Assembly (NCBI GenBank): GCA_039621445.1
Contig: CP154956.1
Span: 38,962,553 to 39,026,552, forward strand
Direction of reading: 5' to 3'
Length of the DNA stretch: 64,000 bases
DNA from: Euglena gracilis
Lineage: Eukaryota; Euglenida; Euglenophyceae; Euglenales
Below, one piece after another: positions 41,801 to 49,990 of the stretch. A model generated the notes under the pieces. The model searched no databases. It saw only the letters and a program-made list of their open reading frames with translations, and was not told the origin of the DNA. Made by a program: the position numbers and the translations under genes. Positions within the stretch are counted from its first letter, which is position 1. Each line of letters starts with the position of its first letter.

Positions 41801-43300
41801 ACTGATGTGGCGTTTTCAAAGGAATGAAATAAAAGTTGAGATAGCTCAGAAACAGATTTGTCAGCTTTCCCGCCCAACAACGGAGCATCCAAGGAGGCTC
41901 CGTTCCAGGGTCCCCAGGGTGACCCTGGTGCGGCAGGAGCTGGGGGCCCAAACATTGTTTTTTCATTGCCATTTCGTTGCACACGGGATTCGGTGACCAA
42001 AACCTTGCCCCTCTTTTACAGCTGAGAACTCATGTTATTTTTGCCAGCTGACCATCCCCCTACCCACCACCCCTTGCCATTTTCCCCAGTGGCGCTGATT
42101 TTCTCAGACCAAGGTTTTCCACATCCAAGGTTTGCTTGCAAACCCCATTGTGGGGGTCCCCACCGGCCTTCCCATACAGCCTGCGGCCTGGGCCAACGGT
42201 CCGCCAAACCCTCACAGGTCGCCCGCCACGCCGTGGAGGCCGATGTGCACATCGTCGGGGTCAGCACCCAGGCGGCCGGCCACAAGACGCTGGTGCCGCA
42301 GCTCATCAGCGAGCTGAAGTCGCAAAACGCCAGCGACATCCTGGTGATCGTTGGCGGGGTCATCCCCCAGAAGGTGTGCGGTGGTTGGACGTTCAAAGGG
42401 CTCCGGGGGGGGGTGCCTGCCTGGGCAGCAGGGGGGGGGGAAATGCAACTTGCATAATTTGCATTTTTTTGCATAATCAGGTTTTCCCGAAATTTGCATT
42501 TTTTGCATTTTTTTTGCATTTTTTTGCATAAAATATTTTGCCCTGGAAAATTTTTTTGTAGTTGGTTGCCGTATGTTTGGATTTTTTTTGCATTTTTTTT
42601 TTGCATTTTTTACATAAAATATTTTGCCCTTGAAAAAAATTTTGTAGTTGGTTGGCATATGTTTGGATTTTTTTTGCGTTTTTTTGCATAAAATATTTTG
42701 CCCTGGAAATTTTTTTCGATTTTAGGCAGCAAAGCTCTGTCATATTCCAGCTTTTTCTCAAGGTTTTCATGCAAGTTGCATTTTTTTGCATTTTTTGCAT
42801 TTTTTTGCATTTTTTTTGACTTGCATAATTTGAAGGGCCAAGTTGCATTCCCCCCCCCCCCCCTGGGGGCCCTCACAGGCACTCCGGACCCCCTCCCCCC
42901 CCCCCCCCCCCCGGGGACAGGCTGTTTTTTTAGTCGGGTGCCGACCCCCCCCCCCCCGGGGGGTAGGGCACACGGCCAAAAGTGCCCTAGCACAGGCCCG
43001 GCGCCGGGGAGCCAAAAATGGCCCATTTTCAAAGGAGTGTGCCTGGGCACAGGCCGAAATCCGACCCCCCCCCCGATTGGTAAAAAAAACATCCTTTTTC
43101 ACAAGACTTCCCACCTGTTTCATGTCACACATTACCAAGGTCGATGGTCCACAGGCATTGTTTATGCAACCAATGTTCAACGTTCCACAACCTCTCATTT
43201 TCAGGATTACGATGCCTTGTACGAGGCCGGCGTGTCCCTTGTGTTTGGGCCTGGCACCAGGCTGCCCGAAGCAGCAGAGAAGGTCCTGAACAAGCTCTGA
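17513..43300 (+). CDS. MUT: Methylmalonyl-CoA mutase, mitochondrial, at least 17 exons
   Basis: Adenosylcobalamin-dependent isomerase converting (R)-methylmalonyl-CoA to succinyl-CoA and back; in euglenids it also serves propionate formation in wax-ester metabolism. The exons encode about 717 residues, close to the usual length. First comes a short N-terminal leader ([13 protein letters not shown]) that may act in mitochondrial import, then the substrate-binding barrel with [60 protein letters not shown] and [12 protein letters not shown]. The linker follows, then the C-terminal B12-binding domain with the DxHxxG cobalt-ligand motif (GQDGH|DRG), [16 protein letters not shown] and [10 protein letters not shown]. 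Three introns are nonconventional. There are four oddities: the exon A/B junction lacks about 5 codons, the J/K boundary is not a clean GT-AG, there is one frameshift in the 39.5-kb exon, and the introns (49 bp to 6 kb) are full of transposons. It is functional unless the frameshift is real. Confidence 0.93.
17982..18501. mobile_element. 520-bp MITE with long TIRs in MUT intron A/B
   Basis: TAATTGCGTGTCGGGC at the left is inverted at 18486-18501. The arms extend over 130 bp, including GGTACTTATCTGTTATCGTA against TACGATAACAGATAAGTACC. A TA at each border fits a Tc1/mariner-type duplication. The middle holds an 18-bp repeat, GCGCTACATGGCCACGTT, in both orientations. Confidence 0.8.
18502..19690. 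other. MUT intron A/B sequence, no gene recognised
   Basis: Includes a copy of the GAGCAATTTTTGATT/TTTGGCCTGG series related to R1 (19020-19140) and several C runs. Open frames are short and unconvincing. Confidence 0.5.
19696..19799. repeat. 104-bp palindrome (hairpin element, copy 2)
   Basis: AAAAATCGACCGACACTAAC at the left is mirrored by the right end. The core CAGCAGGGGCGCCGGGCG and a GCGAGCGAAGCGAGC loop match the plan of 472-571. It is followed by AAAACCTATTTTGTCTGGGC, the inverted form of sequence beside copy 1. Confidence 0.9.
19895..20030. repeat. 32-bp minisatellite of the hairpin family
   Basis: GGGCGCCTGAATGGAAATCG plus ACCGACATAAAC repeats at 32-bp spacing (19899, 19931, 19963, 19995). 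Two further units lie at 20720-20795. The GAAATCGACCGACA word is also in the palindrome arms. Confidence 0.9.
20160..21116. other. End of MUT intron A/B: hairpins and unassigned sequence
   Basis: 20180-20290 carries CGCAGACTCAGG/CCTGAGTCTGCG inverted modules. An open stretch after CTTTCAG at 20439 reads [20 protein letters not shown] and might be an exon of something else, but no family is recognised. No MUT-like codons for the missing residues before AGQQG were found. Confidence 0.4.
21117..21194 (+). CDS. MUT: MUT exon B
   Basis: Encodes [20 protein letters not shown] then DHPRVE. The acceptor is GTCGCCAG|CAG or, three bases on, CCAGCAG|GT; the donor is GAAG|GTGTGA in phase 1. Confidence 0.9.
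21244..21373 (+). CDS. MUT: MUT exon C
   Basis: Starts after a 49-bp intron (GTAAAG|G). Encodes [20 protein letters not shown], then [14 protein letters not shown], and ends GGCAAT|GTACAT in phase 2. This donor, rather than a GT three bases on, gives the family's normal spacing to the next exon. Confidence 0.92.
21575..21694 (+). CDS. MUT: MUT exon D
   Basis: CTTCAG|C completes an Ile codon. Encodes [20 protein letters not shown] and [19 protein letters not shown], ending ATCAG|GTGTGT in phase 2. Confidence 0.95.
22056..22995. mobile_element. Foldback-type element FB, copy 2, in MUT intron D/E
   Basis: Arms of GGACGCCGGTTCTGTCCTGA and its inverse at 22056-22200 and 22893-22995 match the FB copy at 8530. 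The core is unrelated to that of copy 1, so arms and core evolve separately. Confidence 0.75.
22430..22830. repeat. About 60-bp tandem repeat, some 7 units
   Basis: Each unit has a GGGAAATTTTGGCTGGAC-like half and CCCCCTGGGTTTTTTCAG-like half. The CCCTGGGTT spacing is 55-65 bp. Open frames on both strands follow from the periodicity. Confidence 0.8.
23495..23664 (+). CDS. MUT: MUT exon E
   Basis: TCTCCAG|C completes a Ser codon. Encodes [40 protein letters not shown] and [13 protein letters not shown], ending GCAG|GTGAAT in phase 1. Confidence 0.95.
23665..25748. other. MUT intron E/F
   Basis: Repeat-rich intron. It contains AGGTCGGGGTTGCAGG direct repeats (24230, 24313), the second 300-bp MITE (24655-24957) and C/G runs. 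No other gene was recognised. Confidence 0.6.
24655..24957. mobile_element. About 300-bp MITE with TGGCCTGGG ends, copy 2
   Basis: GGATCTGGCCTGGGTG at the left and CACCCAGGCCAGATCC at the right are perfect inverted ends. The interior matches the reverse complement of 9541-9845, including AACTGTTCGGCGGCCCTAAA-like sequence. Confidence 0.8.
25749..25819 (+). CDS. MUT: MUT exon F
   Basis: AACCTCAG|GA joins in phase. Encodes [20 protein letters not shown] then FYME, ending ATGGAG|GTGTGC in phase 0. Confidence 0.95.
25820..30176. other. MUT intron F/G (4.4 kb)
   Basis: Contains a repeat with paired GGGGTTTATTATTTGGGGGG ends (26345-26735), an (AC)n tract (27896-27917), AATAATCACAAATAATCAC-type imperfect repeats (28020-28720) and the GAGT microsatellite. 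No additional gene was recognised. Confidence 0.6.
28913..29062. repeat. (GAGT)n / (GA)n / (GT)n compound microsatellite
   Basis: About 18 GAGT units, then GAAGAAGAAGAAGAA, GA and GT tracts. The minus-strand LTHSLTHS frames are artefacts. Confidence 0.95.
30177..30305 (+). CDS. MUT: MUT exon G
   Basis: GGCTGCAG|GTT. Encodes [38 protein letters not shown] and SLTEQ. It ends at CAA by the nonconventional rule; no GT is available here. Confidence 0.93.
30306..30476 (+). other. Nonconventional intron G/H (171 bp)
   Basis: Begins AGCCAGG (CAG at +4..+6) and ends CTGCACGT (CTG at -8..-6). Neither end is GT or AG. Removal joins GAG CAA to GAC CCC, restoring TEQ|DPYNN exactly as in related mutases. 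The length is a multiple of three with no in-frame stop, so retention would add 57 residues. Confidence 0.85.
30477..30534 (+). CDS. MUT: MUT exon H
   Basis: Encodes [19 protein letters not shown] and ends GGAG|GTGTGA in phase 1. Confidence 0.93.
30535..31777. other. MUT intron H/I
   Basis: Contains an R1-related segment (31240-31500), TAGGTGGTAGGGGGG / GGTCCGGACC modules and many C/G runs. No other gene was recognised. Confidence 0.6.
31778..31910 (+). CDS. MUT: MUT exon I
   Basis: GCTTGCAG|GA. Encodes [36 protein letters not shown] and TKVVDP, ending CCATG|GTGTGC in phase 2. Confidence 0.95.
32360..32417 (+). CDS. MUT: MUT exon J
   Basis: CTTTCCAG|G completes the Trp codon of PW. Encodes [19 protein letters not shown] and ends AAAG|GTCATT. 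The joint to exon K is off by one base if both sites are GT-AG. Confidence 0.85.
32874..32905 (+). CDS. MUT: MUT exon K (micro-exon)
   Basis: Encodes [10 protein letters not shown] and the first two bases of a Met codon. Family spacing places the start at GCC (32874), one base before the AG|CCC acceptor, so the true left boundary is uncertain by a few bases. The right boundary GGGAT|GACCAG is nonconventional. Confidence 0.7.
32906..33429 (+). other. Nonconventional intron K/L (524 bp) with MITE-like ends
   Basis: Begins GACCAGGGCTGTAC (CAG at +4..+6) and ends CTGTACAGTCCTGGGGGT (CTG at -8..-6), so the ends are TIR-like. The 8 bases before CAG (GGGATGAC) and after CTG (GGGGTGAC) match at 7 of 8 positions, like a target duplication. 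Removal gives LLGG|MTKAINSG, as the family requires. Confidence 0.9.
33430..33493 (+). CDS. MUT: MUT exon L
   Basis: Encodes (M)[15 protein letters not shown] then SAARKQ, ending CAG|GTTGCT in phase 0. Confidence 0.93.
33494..38158. other. MUT intron L/M, left part
   Basis: Carries G/C-run repeats, A/T-rich low-complexity sequence (34010-34500, 37180-37560), an R1 copy with the DIRS-free site (36480-36640), isolated 162-bp satellite units (36740-37110) and a 35-bp TTGTGGTTCACCTGTGGACA tandem (37855-37975). No other gene was recognised. Confidence 0.6.
36480..36640. repeat. Repeat R1 copy showing the empty DIRS site
   Basis: Runs from GAGCATTTTTGGATC through CCATGAGATCAAAAAATTTT to CGGCC and GTTTTGAGGTAGG. 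The equivalent R1 copy at 56.5/61.3 kb is split by the DIRS element between ATCGAAAA and AATTTCGG with no bases gained or lost. Confidence 0.8.
38167..38844. mobile_element. 678-bp hAT-type MITE of the intron family, perfect 8-bp duplication
   Basis: CAGGGTTGTATGGGAA at the left and TTCCCATACAAGCCTG at the right are TIRs, flanked on both sides by GGGGTGTG (38159-38166, 38845-38852). It is nested in MUT intron L/M. Its ends closely resemble those of nonconventional intron K/L (CAGGGCTGTACGG...). Confidence 0.88.
39000..39095. repeat. 35-bp GGTTCACCTGTGGACACC tandem, second cluster
   Basis: Three units of TTTTGTGGTTCACCTGTGGA plus CACCAAAAAAA, related to 37855-37975. The two clusters flank the region containing the 38167 MITE. 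Confidence 0.85.
39552..39936 (+). CDS. MUT: MUT exon M, contains a frameshift
   Basis: GTTGCAG|GCT. Encodes [40 protein letters not shown] and [11 protein letters not shown]. The frame must then change by one base within GCGCGCGCGCCCGCGCC (about 39791-39811) to read [19 protein letters not shown] and [19 protein letters not shown]. It ends GAGAG|GTGCGT in phase 2. It is much richer in GC than its surroundings. Confidence 0.9.
40494..40578 (+). CDS. MUT: MUT exon N, start of the B12-binding domain
   Basis: TTCACAG|C. Encodes [20 protein letters not shown] then CKMGQDGH. The His of DxHxxG (lower axial ligand of cobalt) is the last codon. Reading on gives NQT and a stop, so removal of the following nonconventional intron is essential. 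Confidence 0.95.
40579..41117 (+). other. Nonconventional intron N/O (539 bp) splitting DxHxxG
   Basis: Begins AACCAGACTTGATTTGG (CAG at +4..+6) and ends CCAATCAATGTCTGGACAT (CTG at -8..-6). CCAGACTTGATTTGG and CCAATCAATGTCTGG are imperfect inverted repeats. GACACAAC before CAG and GACATGAC after CTG agree at 6 of 8 positions. Removal gives GQDGH|DRGAK. Confidence 0.92.
41118..41204 (+). CDS. MUT: MUT exon O
   Basis: Encodes [20 protein letters not shown] then GPLFQTPAE, ending GAG|GTGTAA in phase 0. Confidence 0.95.
42218..42373 (+). CDS. MUT: MUT exon P
   Basis: CTCACAG|GTC. Encodes [37 protein letters not shown] and [13 protein letters not shown], ending AAG|GTGTGC in phase 0. These are the central strands of the Rossmann-like cobalamin domain. 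Confidence 0.95.
42440..42860. repeat. TTTGCATTTTTTGCA low-complexity tandem in MUT intron P/Q
   Basis: Three imperfect units of about 85 bp share CATAAAATATTTTGCCCT, GTAGTTGGTTG and GTTTGGATTTTTTTTGC, embedded in TTTTTTGCA runs. Followed by C/G-run sequence to 43080. Confidence 0.75.
43204..43300 (+). CDS. MUT: MUT exon Q, C-terminus and stop
   Basis: ATTTTCAG|GAT. Encodes [20 protein letters not shown] then [11 protein letters not shown] and TGA at 43298-43300. The length and end match the family C-terminus. Confidence 0.95.
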
Positions 43301-44289
43301 CCAACCACTGTTGTGCCGATGGTGCCGTGATTCCCCTGCGTCGCATTTGGGCTGAATGCCTCCTGAAATGACGAGTAATTTGGGACTTTTTTTGTGTTTG
43401 AGGTTGCCAGCTTTGCAATTGGCTTTCAGCGATTCATGTCAGTGGTCTGAGTGGAACATCGAAAGGCGCTGTTTGGGGACATTTTTTTTTCTGTTTTGAT
43501 ATTTTGGTTCCCGGTTTGACCTCTGTGACCTGCCCCCCCCCCCCCCCCCCGAGGCGGTCCAGGTCAGGGGGGTTCCATGTCAAGCGACGCCCTGACACCA
43601 TCTGGGCAAGATTATTGAAAAGAGGACAGAAAATTAGAAATCATCGCAAAAAATGAAATGAAATGATCCACTAAAGTGTGGGGATTTGTGTATCCGCACA
43701 ATTGCTGGCTCACACAGGGAGGAGAGATGCAAACATTCACACATGTTGGGGCGCTCTCTTCTGAAATCATTGATGCTAAACAGGTTTTTCGCATTCGGCC
43801 TTGCCCAAACACCCTATCAGCTTATTTCAGCTCTGTGTGAAATGTGCACTGCCTACTCACATGCGAGGGGCAAATGCTCGTTCCTTTTCTTTGGTTGTCT
43901 CAATTCTTTTTTTCAGCATAAACAAAAAGAATGCACAAAGTTTGTTTGGAGTTTGACCGTATCTTGAGATTCAGGGGTGATTCCCGGGATTCCCTGGAAA
44001 AAATCGGTTTTGAAAATTGTTGGGGTTTTGGTTTTTTATTATTAAAAAAGGGTTTAAATATTGTTTGTCATGGAGAGTCATTCTCCAACCCTTGTGGGTT
44101 GGGAGCACAAACACTACAGGTCGACTTCATTAAAAAAGTACCCCCACCCAGTTAACAAAAAAAATCCCCCCCCCCCCCGGATGAAATACCTGCAATTGCA
44201 GAGGAGCAGAATGTCCGGACCTTTCTTTACCAATGCATGCCAATGCAACAGAACAGTGACGAGGGCGCACTGTGCCTCTCTGGCACACA
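43301..44289. other. Downstream of MUT, no gene recognised
   Basis: The first few hundred bases should include the MUT 3' UTR; no clear AATAAA signal is near the stop. Later sequence has C runs (43531-43550, 44167-44179). Nothing else was recognised. Confidence 0.5.
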
Positions 44290-44613
44290 TTAATAACGGG
44301 TGTGTCCTCCACGCGACGCAATGACTGCCTTCGTGCGATTAGGCATGCTATGATACAACGTTTGTACTTGTTCAGGGGTGATCTCAGCAAAAGCGCACTG
44401 CAGAGCTGACCACAGTTGGTCTTTGCCTGCAAAGACGCTCCCACGGAGCTTGGTTAGAACCATTGGCCACAGGTGCTCAATGGGATTCATGTCCGGAGAT
44501 TGTGGAGGCCACGTCCCTCTGTTGAGCCGCTCGATCCTCCTCCGCCGGAGCCAGGTTGTAGTTGACAAGGCCCTGTGTGGTGGCGCTCCATCCTGTTGAA
44601 ACTTGTATGACCT
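44290..44613 (-). pseudogene. Tc1/mariner transposase, C-terminal fragment
   Basis: The minus frame reads YKFQQDGAPPHRA, then WPPQSPDMNPIEHLW, and ends with a stop at 44290. These are the second Asp block (QQD-x-A-P-x-H) and the third acidic residue (NPIE) of the DDE catalytic triad of Tc1-like transposases. The DNA-binding N-terminus and first Asp are missing upstream of about 44613, so this is a 5'-truncated remnant. It is probably not an active source for the TA-flanked MITEs here, though a relative could be. Confidence 0.85.
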
Positions 44614-45037
44614 GCGGGTGTGCCAAGTGCAAAAGGAAGCTAATTCAGAAAATGTATTAAATGACTCAAAGTCCATTGGTCGGAAGGCCAGGCTTTCCAG
44701 GTTTTTTTCCCGCCCATTTGGGGGATTTTGGGTGTGCAGGGAAACCCGGCTCACTTTTCAGGCCTTGTAATTTGAGAGCAGGCCCAGCAGCTTTTGCCAA
44801 TCCGATGTATTCCCACCGGTTTTTCAGGGGGCCACTGGGGGCGGGGGTTGCACCGCCACCCGCCTCATCGCTCATGTGGGCATGTGGACAGTGCACCAGC
44901 CCCAGCCCCTGGTTGTCGATCGTGAGACAGGTGTCCCCTGCCTTGGTACTTTGGTATCATTCCCGACCCGTGGTGTGTGGCTGCATTGTGTAACATCGTA
45001 ACCCCCGCCGGGCTGTGGTGCGGCCTCCCCAACGCAG

Positions 45038-45143
45038 GCTCCAGAGAATTCGGATGTCTGACTTTTGGCCTGCAGTGACTAGAGCCCAGCGACCTGGTCA
45101 TTCCGTGGATGCTCCCAGGGTACTTGAAAGGCAAAATTCCAAT
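45038..45143 (+). CDS. Putative exon of an unrecognised gene downstream of MUT
   Basis: CCAACGCAG|G opens a frame reading LQRIRMSDFWPAVTRAQRPG then HSVDAPRVLERQNSN, ending AAT|GTAAGT, a consensus donor, in phase 0. The next candidate exon (45680) begins in phase 0. No family recognised. Confidence 0.45.
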
Positions 45144-45679
45144 GTAAGTGTTGAGCCCTGGAGCACAGGCAGTGGTGTTCAGTCAAGGCAGCCAGCAGAC
45201 ACAATTGGAAGGACGTTGTTTTGGAAGATGGTTGCAGGAACATGGCACATTCCATTCATTCCATGCATTTTTGCTGAGTGCACAAATTTTTTTGCATTTT
45301 CCTTTACACAAAGTTTCACCATTGCAATTTAGAGTGAGACTGCATTTGGGCCGATTTCAAATTCGGAGACAAAAAGGTTAAATCTTTCCCCAAACACAGT
45401 TTCAGACCAAAAGCAGTGTCCCCCCCCCTCCTGGGCCTTTTGACCCTTGGCCCAATCACAGTCTTTGAAGTGAATTGACATGGATTGACATGAATTGAAT
45501 GCATTACACATATTGCTGTCTGTTGTTGTGTTTGTTGTGCTCAGGGTTATTTTTTTGAATTTGAAGATGTATTTTTTTGATTTTCGATTCTTTCCTCGTT
45601 TATTCCCATCAAAAACGAAAGATTAGGGAGTCAGCCTGGAAACCACCGCAGCCAGCATTTTTTTCTGGTGAGCCAGCAG

Positions 45680-45745
45680 GGCCATTACCGCCCAGCTCCC
45701 ATCGGCCGTGTATATCGTTTGCCCCTTCCCCGCGCTTTTCCCAAG
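45680..45745 (+). CDS. Putative exon of the same unrecognised gene
   Basis: GCCAGCAG|GGC encodes GHYRPAPIGRVYRLPLPRAF and PK, then AAG|GTCTCA. It has 22 codons with both ends in phase 0. Basic and proline-rich; no domain. Confidence 0.4.
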
Positions 45746-45839
45746 GTCTCAATGAAAAGGCCTTCAGACCCGTCAATTTTTTCCTTTTGTTTCCTTTGCA
45801 CTGTTGCATTTGTGCCAAACAATTTTGGTGGGTTTGCAA

Positions 45840-46009
45840 CTCCCCCCCTGGATCACTCGGGGCTTGGAAGTGGAGACGCTGCTGAGGAGGAAAGCGTTGC
45901 TGAAAAGGGAAAACGGCAAATTTCTGTGAGCACCTCTGCTACTTCCTCGAGGAAAGCCGACCAGGGAGGGACACCAAGCGTGAAGCACAAAGGCCAGGGC
46001 ATTTGCTAA
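45840..46009 (+). CDS. Putative terminal exon of the same gene
   Basis: Open frame ending with a TAA at 46007-46009: PPLDHSGLGSGDAAEEESVA, EKGKRQISVSTSATSSRKAD, then QGGTPSVKHKGQGIC. It is a low-complexity, charged and Ser-rich tail of a kind common at protein ends. The left boundary is not determined. Confidence 0.35.
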
Positions 46010-46760
46010 AGGTGCCAGTCCGAAAAAGATGACAGTTCCACAGACCACCAAGCAGGCACCTATAACTAAAATGGCCTCAAGTGACTTTTTGACCCCTTGG
46101 TGGGGGGCCCGAAAATGGCCAAAAAACGGGAAAAATTCTGTTCCACAATATTTTTATTGCGAACAATCGAAGCCATTCAGGCAATGACTTCCGTAAGAGC
46201 ATTCGGATTTGCACACTCTGGGGTGAGTTCTTGCCAGGATTTGATATAAGGTGCTCGAACATCGTTTAGGTGGGGGGGTGCCCCCCCCCCCCCCCCCCCC
46301 CTGGGGCGCAGGGGGGGTCCGGACCACCCCCCCCCCCCACCTGCCAGGGGGGTCCGGACCGACCCTCGGGGGGGGTTCCTGGGACCCCCCCCAAAAAAAA
46401 GGGTCAATTTTTTCCTCCGGCGCTTCGCGCCGAAAATTTTTTTTTGCATTTTTGGCACATTTTTGCCCAAAAAATGCCCAAAATGGCACTTTTGGTCGTT
46501 TTGGGGGGGTCAAAAATTTTCGGCCACCCTGACCGCGCACCTGTTTAGGTGGGGGGAGGTGTCCCCCAACCCCAGGGATTGATGGGAAGCCCTTCGGTAT
46601 TGAGGTAGGTGGTAGGAGGGGGTCCCGACCCCCCCCCTGGGGGGGGTAAGGGGGTAAAGGGGGGCGCTGGGCTCTCATGCCTTGATGGGTAAGAGCGAAG
46701 CGTACCCATGCCGCACCCCCCCCCCCCCCGCCCCCCCGGGGGCCCCCCCCGGGTCGGGGC
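46010..46760. repeat. R1- and GGTAGG-type repeat sequence
   Basis: Contains GGGATTGATGGGAAGCCCTT, GAGGTAGGTGGTAGG and a linker of the satellite block (GATGGGTAAGAGCGAAGC). Long C/G runs of up to about 20. No gene. Confidence 0.7.
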
Positions 46761-46764
46761 CACC

Positions 46765-47380
46765 TCGGGAACCGACGGAATATCACCATGATCCCGGCCC
46801 CGTTCCCGGAATTTTTTTTTGCCAGTCGCGAGCTACAGGATTCCTAGTTTCCGAATCACCTGGGTTTGACCCCCAACTCCCCGCCAGGCCCGAGTTATTC
46901 ACGCGCGAAGGGGTCCAAACTCGGTAGGATTTACCCGCCCCCCCTGGATGAGCCCCCCCCCCTTTGGACTGCCAAAAAATGTCAATTTTCAAAATATCTC
47001 CAAAATGAAGCCAAATCAAAGGAAATGTCCGGAGACCTAATTTGAAGCCCTTGGAACGCCCCATCCACCGGTATTTTGATTTTCCCCCAACTCCTCGCCT
47101 AGCCCGAGATACGGCCGTTTTCGGCGCAGATGGCCGTTTTGTACACTTTTCCCACTGTCCGACTTAGCCGTTTTGGGGGGTGGGGGGTCAAAAAATCGAT
47201 GTTTTCAAAATTTCTCAAAAATGATGCAAAATCAAAGGAAATGTCCACAGATCTAAATTGAAGCCCTTGGAACGCTCTATCTACTGGGATTTTGGTTTCC
47301 CCGCAACTCCCCGCCCAGCCCGAGATACGGGCGTTTTTTTGGCCAATTCGGGCCATTTCAGGCCTGTTCGACTTAGCCGT
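46765..47380. repeat. Head segment of satellite block 1
   Basis: GAACCGACGGAATATCACCA through CGAGTTATTCACGCGCGAAG, AAATCAAAGGAAATGTCCGG and GAGATACGGGCG. The same segment starts blocks at 1866, 49370 and 51177, with a partial at 38285. Confidence 0.85.
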
Positions 47381-49120
47381 TTTCGGCCAAAAAAGTCGAA
47401 AAAAATCGAAAAAAAAATTTTGCCCGAAACGATGTTTTTTGGCCTCCCGGACCCAGAAAAACTGTTTTTGAGCCGAAAACGAGCGTTTTTCGACCCGCCA
47501 GCGCCCCGTTTTGGGCCGCCGACCCATTGACTTTGGGTCAAAACCGGGTCAAAAAAGTCGAAAAAAATCGAAAATTTTTTTTTGCCCGAAACGATGTTTT
47601 TTGGCCTCCCGGACCCAGAAAAACTGTTTTTGAGCCGAAAACGAGCGTTTTTCGACCCGCCAGCGCCCCGTTTTGGGCCGCCGACCCATTGACTTTGGGT
47701 CAAAACCGGGTCAAAAAAGTCGAAAAAAATCGAAAATTTTTTTTTGCCCGAAACGATGTTTTTTGGCCTCCCGGACCCAGAGAAACTGTTTTTGAGCCGA
47801 AAACGAGCGTTTTTCGACCCGCCAGCTCCCCGTTCTGGGCCGCCGACCCATTGACTTTGGGTCAAAACCGGGTCAAAAAAGTCGAAAAAAATCGAAAAGT
47901 TTTTTTTTGCCCGAAACGATGTTTTTTGGCCTCCCGGACCCAGAAAAACTGTTTTTGAGCCGAAAACGAGCGTTTTTCGACCCGCCAGCGCCCCGTTTTG
48001 GGCCGCCGACCCATTGACTTTGGGTCAAAACCGGGTCGAAAAAGTCGAAAAAAATCGAAAATTTTTTTTTGCCCGAAACGATGTTTTTTGGCGTCCCGGA
48101 CCCAGAAGAACTGTTTTGGAGCCGAAAACGAGCGTTTTTCGACCCGCCAGCGCCCCGTTTTGGGCCGCCGACCCATTGACTTTGGGTCAAAACCGGGGCA
48201 AAAAAGTCGAAAAAAATCGAAAATTTTTTTTGCCCGAAACGATGTTTTTTGGCCTCTCGGACCCAGAAAAACTGTTTTTGAGCCGAAAACGAGCGTTTTT
48301 CGACCCGCCAGCGCCCCGTTTTGGGCCGCCGACCCATTGACTTTGGGTCAAACCCGGGTCAAAAAAGTCGAAAAAAATCGAAAATTTTTTTTTGCCCGAA
48401 ACGATGTTTTTTGGCCTCCCGGACCCGGAAAAACTGTTTTTGAGCCGAAAACGAGCGTTTTTCGACCCGCCAGCGCCCCGTTTTGGGCCGCCGACCCATT
48501 GACTTTGGGTCGAAAAAGTCGAAAAAGTCGAAAAATTTTTTTTTGCCCGAAACGATGTTTTTTGGCCTCCCGGACCCAGAAAAACTGTTTTTGAGCCGAA
48601 AACGAGCGTTTTTCGACCCGCCAGCGCCCCGTTTTGGGCCGCCGACCCATTGACTTTGGGTCAAAACCGGGTCGAAAAAGTCGAAAAGCCCGAAACGATG
48701 TTTTTTGGCCTCCCGGACCCAGAAAAACTGTTTTTGAGCCGAAAACGAGCGTTTTTCGACCCGCCAGCGCCCCGTTTTGGGCCGCCGACCCATTGACTTT
48801 GGGTAAAACCCGGGTCGGAAAAGTCGAAAAAAATCGAAAATCTGTTTTTTTGGTTCTCCCGGATGATGTTTTTTGGCCTCCCGGACCCAGAGAAACTGTT
48901 TTTGAGCCGAAAACGAGCGTTTTTCGACCCGCCAGCGCCCCGTTTTGGGCCGCCGACCCATTGACTTTGGGTCAAAACCGGGTCGAAAAAGTCGAAAAAA
49001 ATCGAAATTTTTTTTTTGACCAAAACAATGTTTTTGGGCCTCCCGGACCCGGAAAAACTGTTTTTGAGCCGAATATGAGCGTTTTTCGACCCACCGGCGC
49101 CATGTTTCTGGCACAAAACC
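47381..49120. repeat. 162-bp satellite array 1, about 11 units
   Basis: Units starting GACCCATTGACTTTGGGTC occur at 47521, 47683, 47845, 48008, 48170, 48331, 48493, 48644, 48787 and 48955. Spacing is 161-163 bp except for three indel-bearing units near the end. Each has an AGTCGAAAAAAATCGAAA tract, CCCGAAACGATGTTTTTTGG and GAGCCGAAAACGAGCG. The multiple-of-three length keeps frames open on both strands. Confidence 0.95.
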
Positions 49121-49305
49121 CATGGATTTCAGGCAAAAAAGAGCTCCATGGAGTGGCGCCGGTATGTATGGAGGGTCAATGAAGGGGGTGGGTTGCGCCG
49201 CTTATAAAAGCTCATCAGCACTAGTCAAAACCTGGTCGCTGAGCTCCATTATCCCTTTATGGGTAAGAGCGAAGCTTACCCCTGGCGAAACGCCCCCCCT
49301 CGACG

Positions 49306-49341
<36 letters not shown>

Positions 49342-49990
49342 CGGGCCCCCCCCCGGGTCGGTGCCACCCCGGGAACCCACGGATTATCACCATGCTCCCG
49401 GCCCCGTTCCCGGAATTTTTTTTTTCAGTCGCGAGCGACTGGATTCCCAGTTTCCGAATCACCTGGGATTGACCCCCAACACCCCGCCAGGCCCGAGTTA
49501 TTCACACACGAAGGGGTCCAAACTCGGTAGGATTTACCTGCCCCCCCTGGATAAGCCCCCCCCTTTGGACTGCCAAAAAATGTCAAATTTCAAAATATCT
49601 CCAAAATGAAGCCAAATCAAAGGAAATGTCCGGAGACCTAATTTGATGCCCTTGGAACGCCCCATCTACCGGTATTTTGATTTCCCCGCAACTCCTCGCC
49701 CAGCCCGAGATACGGCCGTTTTCGGCGCAGATGGCCGTTTTGTACACTTTTCCCACTGTCCGACTTAGCCGTTTTCGGGGGGTGGGGGGTCAAAAAATCG
49801 ATGTTTTCAAAATTTCTCAAAAATGATGCAAAATCAAAGGAAATGTCCGGAGACCTAAATTGAAGCCCTTGCAACGCTCTATCTACTGGGGTTTTGGTTT
49901 CCCCGCAGCTCACCGCCCAGCCCGAGATACGGGCGTTTTTTTTGGCCAATTTGGGCCGTTTCAGGCCATTTTGTACACTTTTCCCTCTGT
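49121..49990. repeat. Linker and head of satellite block 2
   Basis: GGTATGTATGGAGGGTCAAT and the GAGCTC inverted pair (49142, 49233) are followed by a poly-C run of about 30 (49307-49340) and the block head. Confidence 0.85.

Noticed and set aside
44865-45134. Minus frame as the N-terminal part of the Tc1 transposase
   Set aside because: No paired-type HTH or first DDE aspartate block is recognisable, and the plus strand shows a better exon with consensus splice sites.
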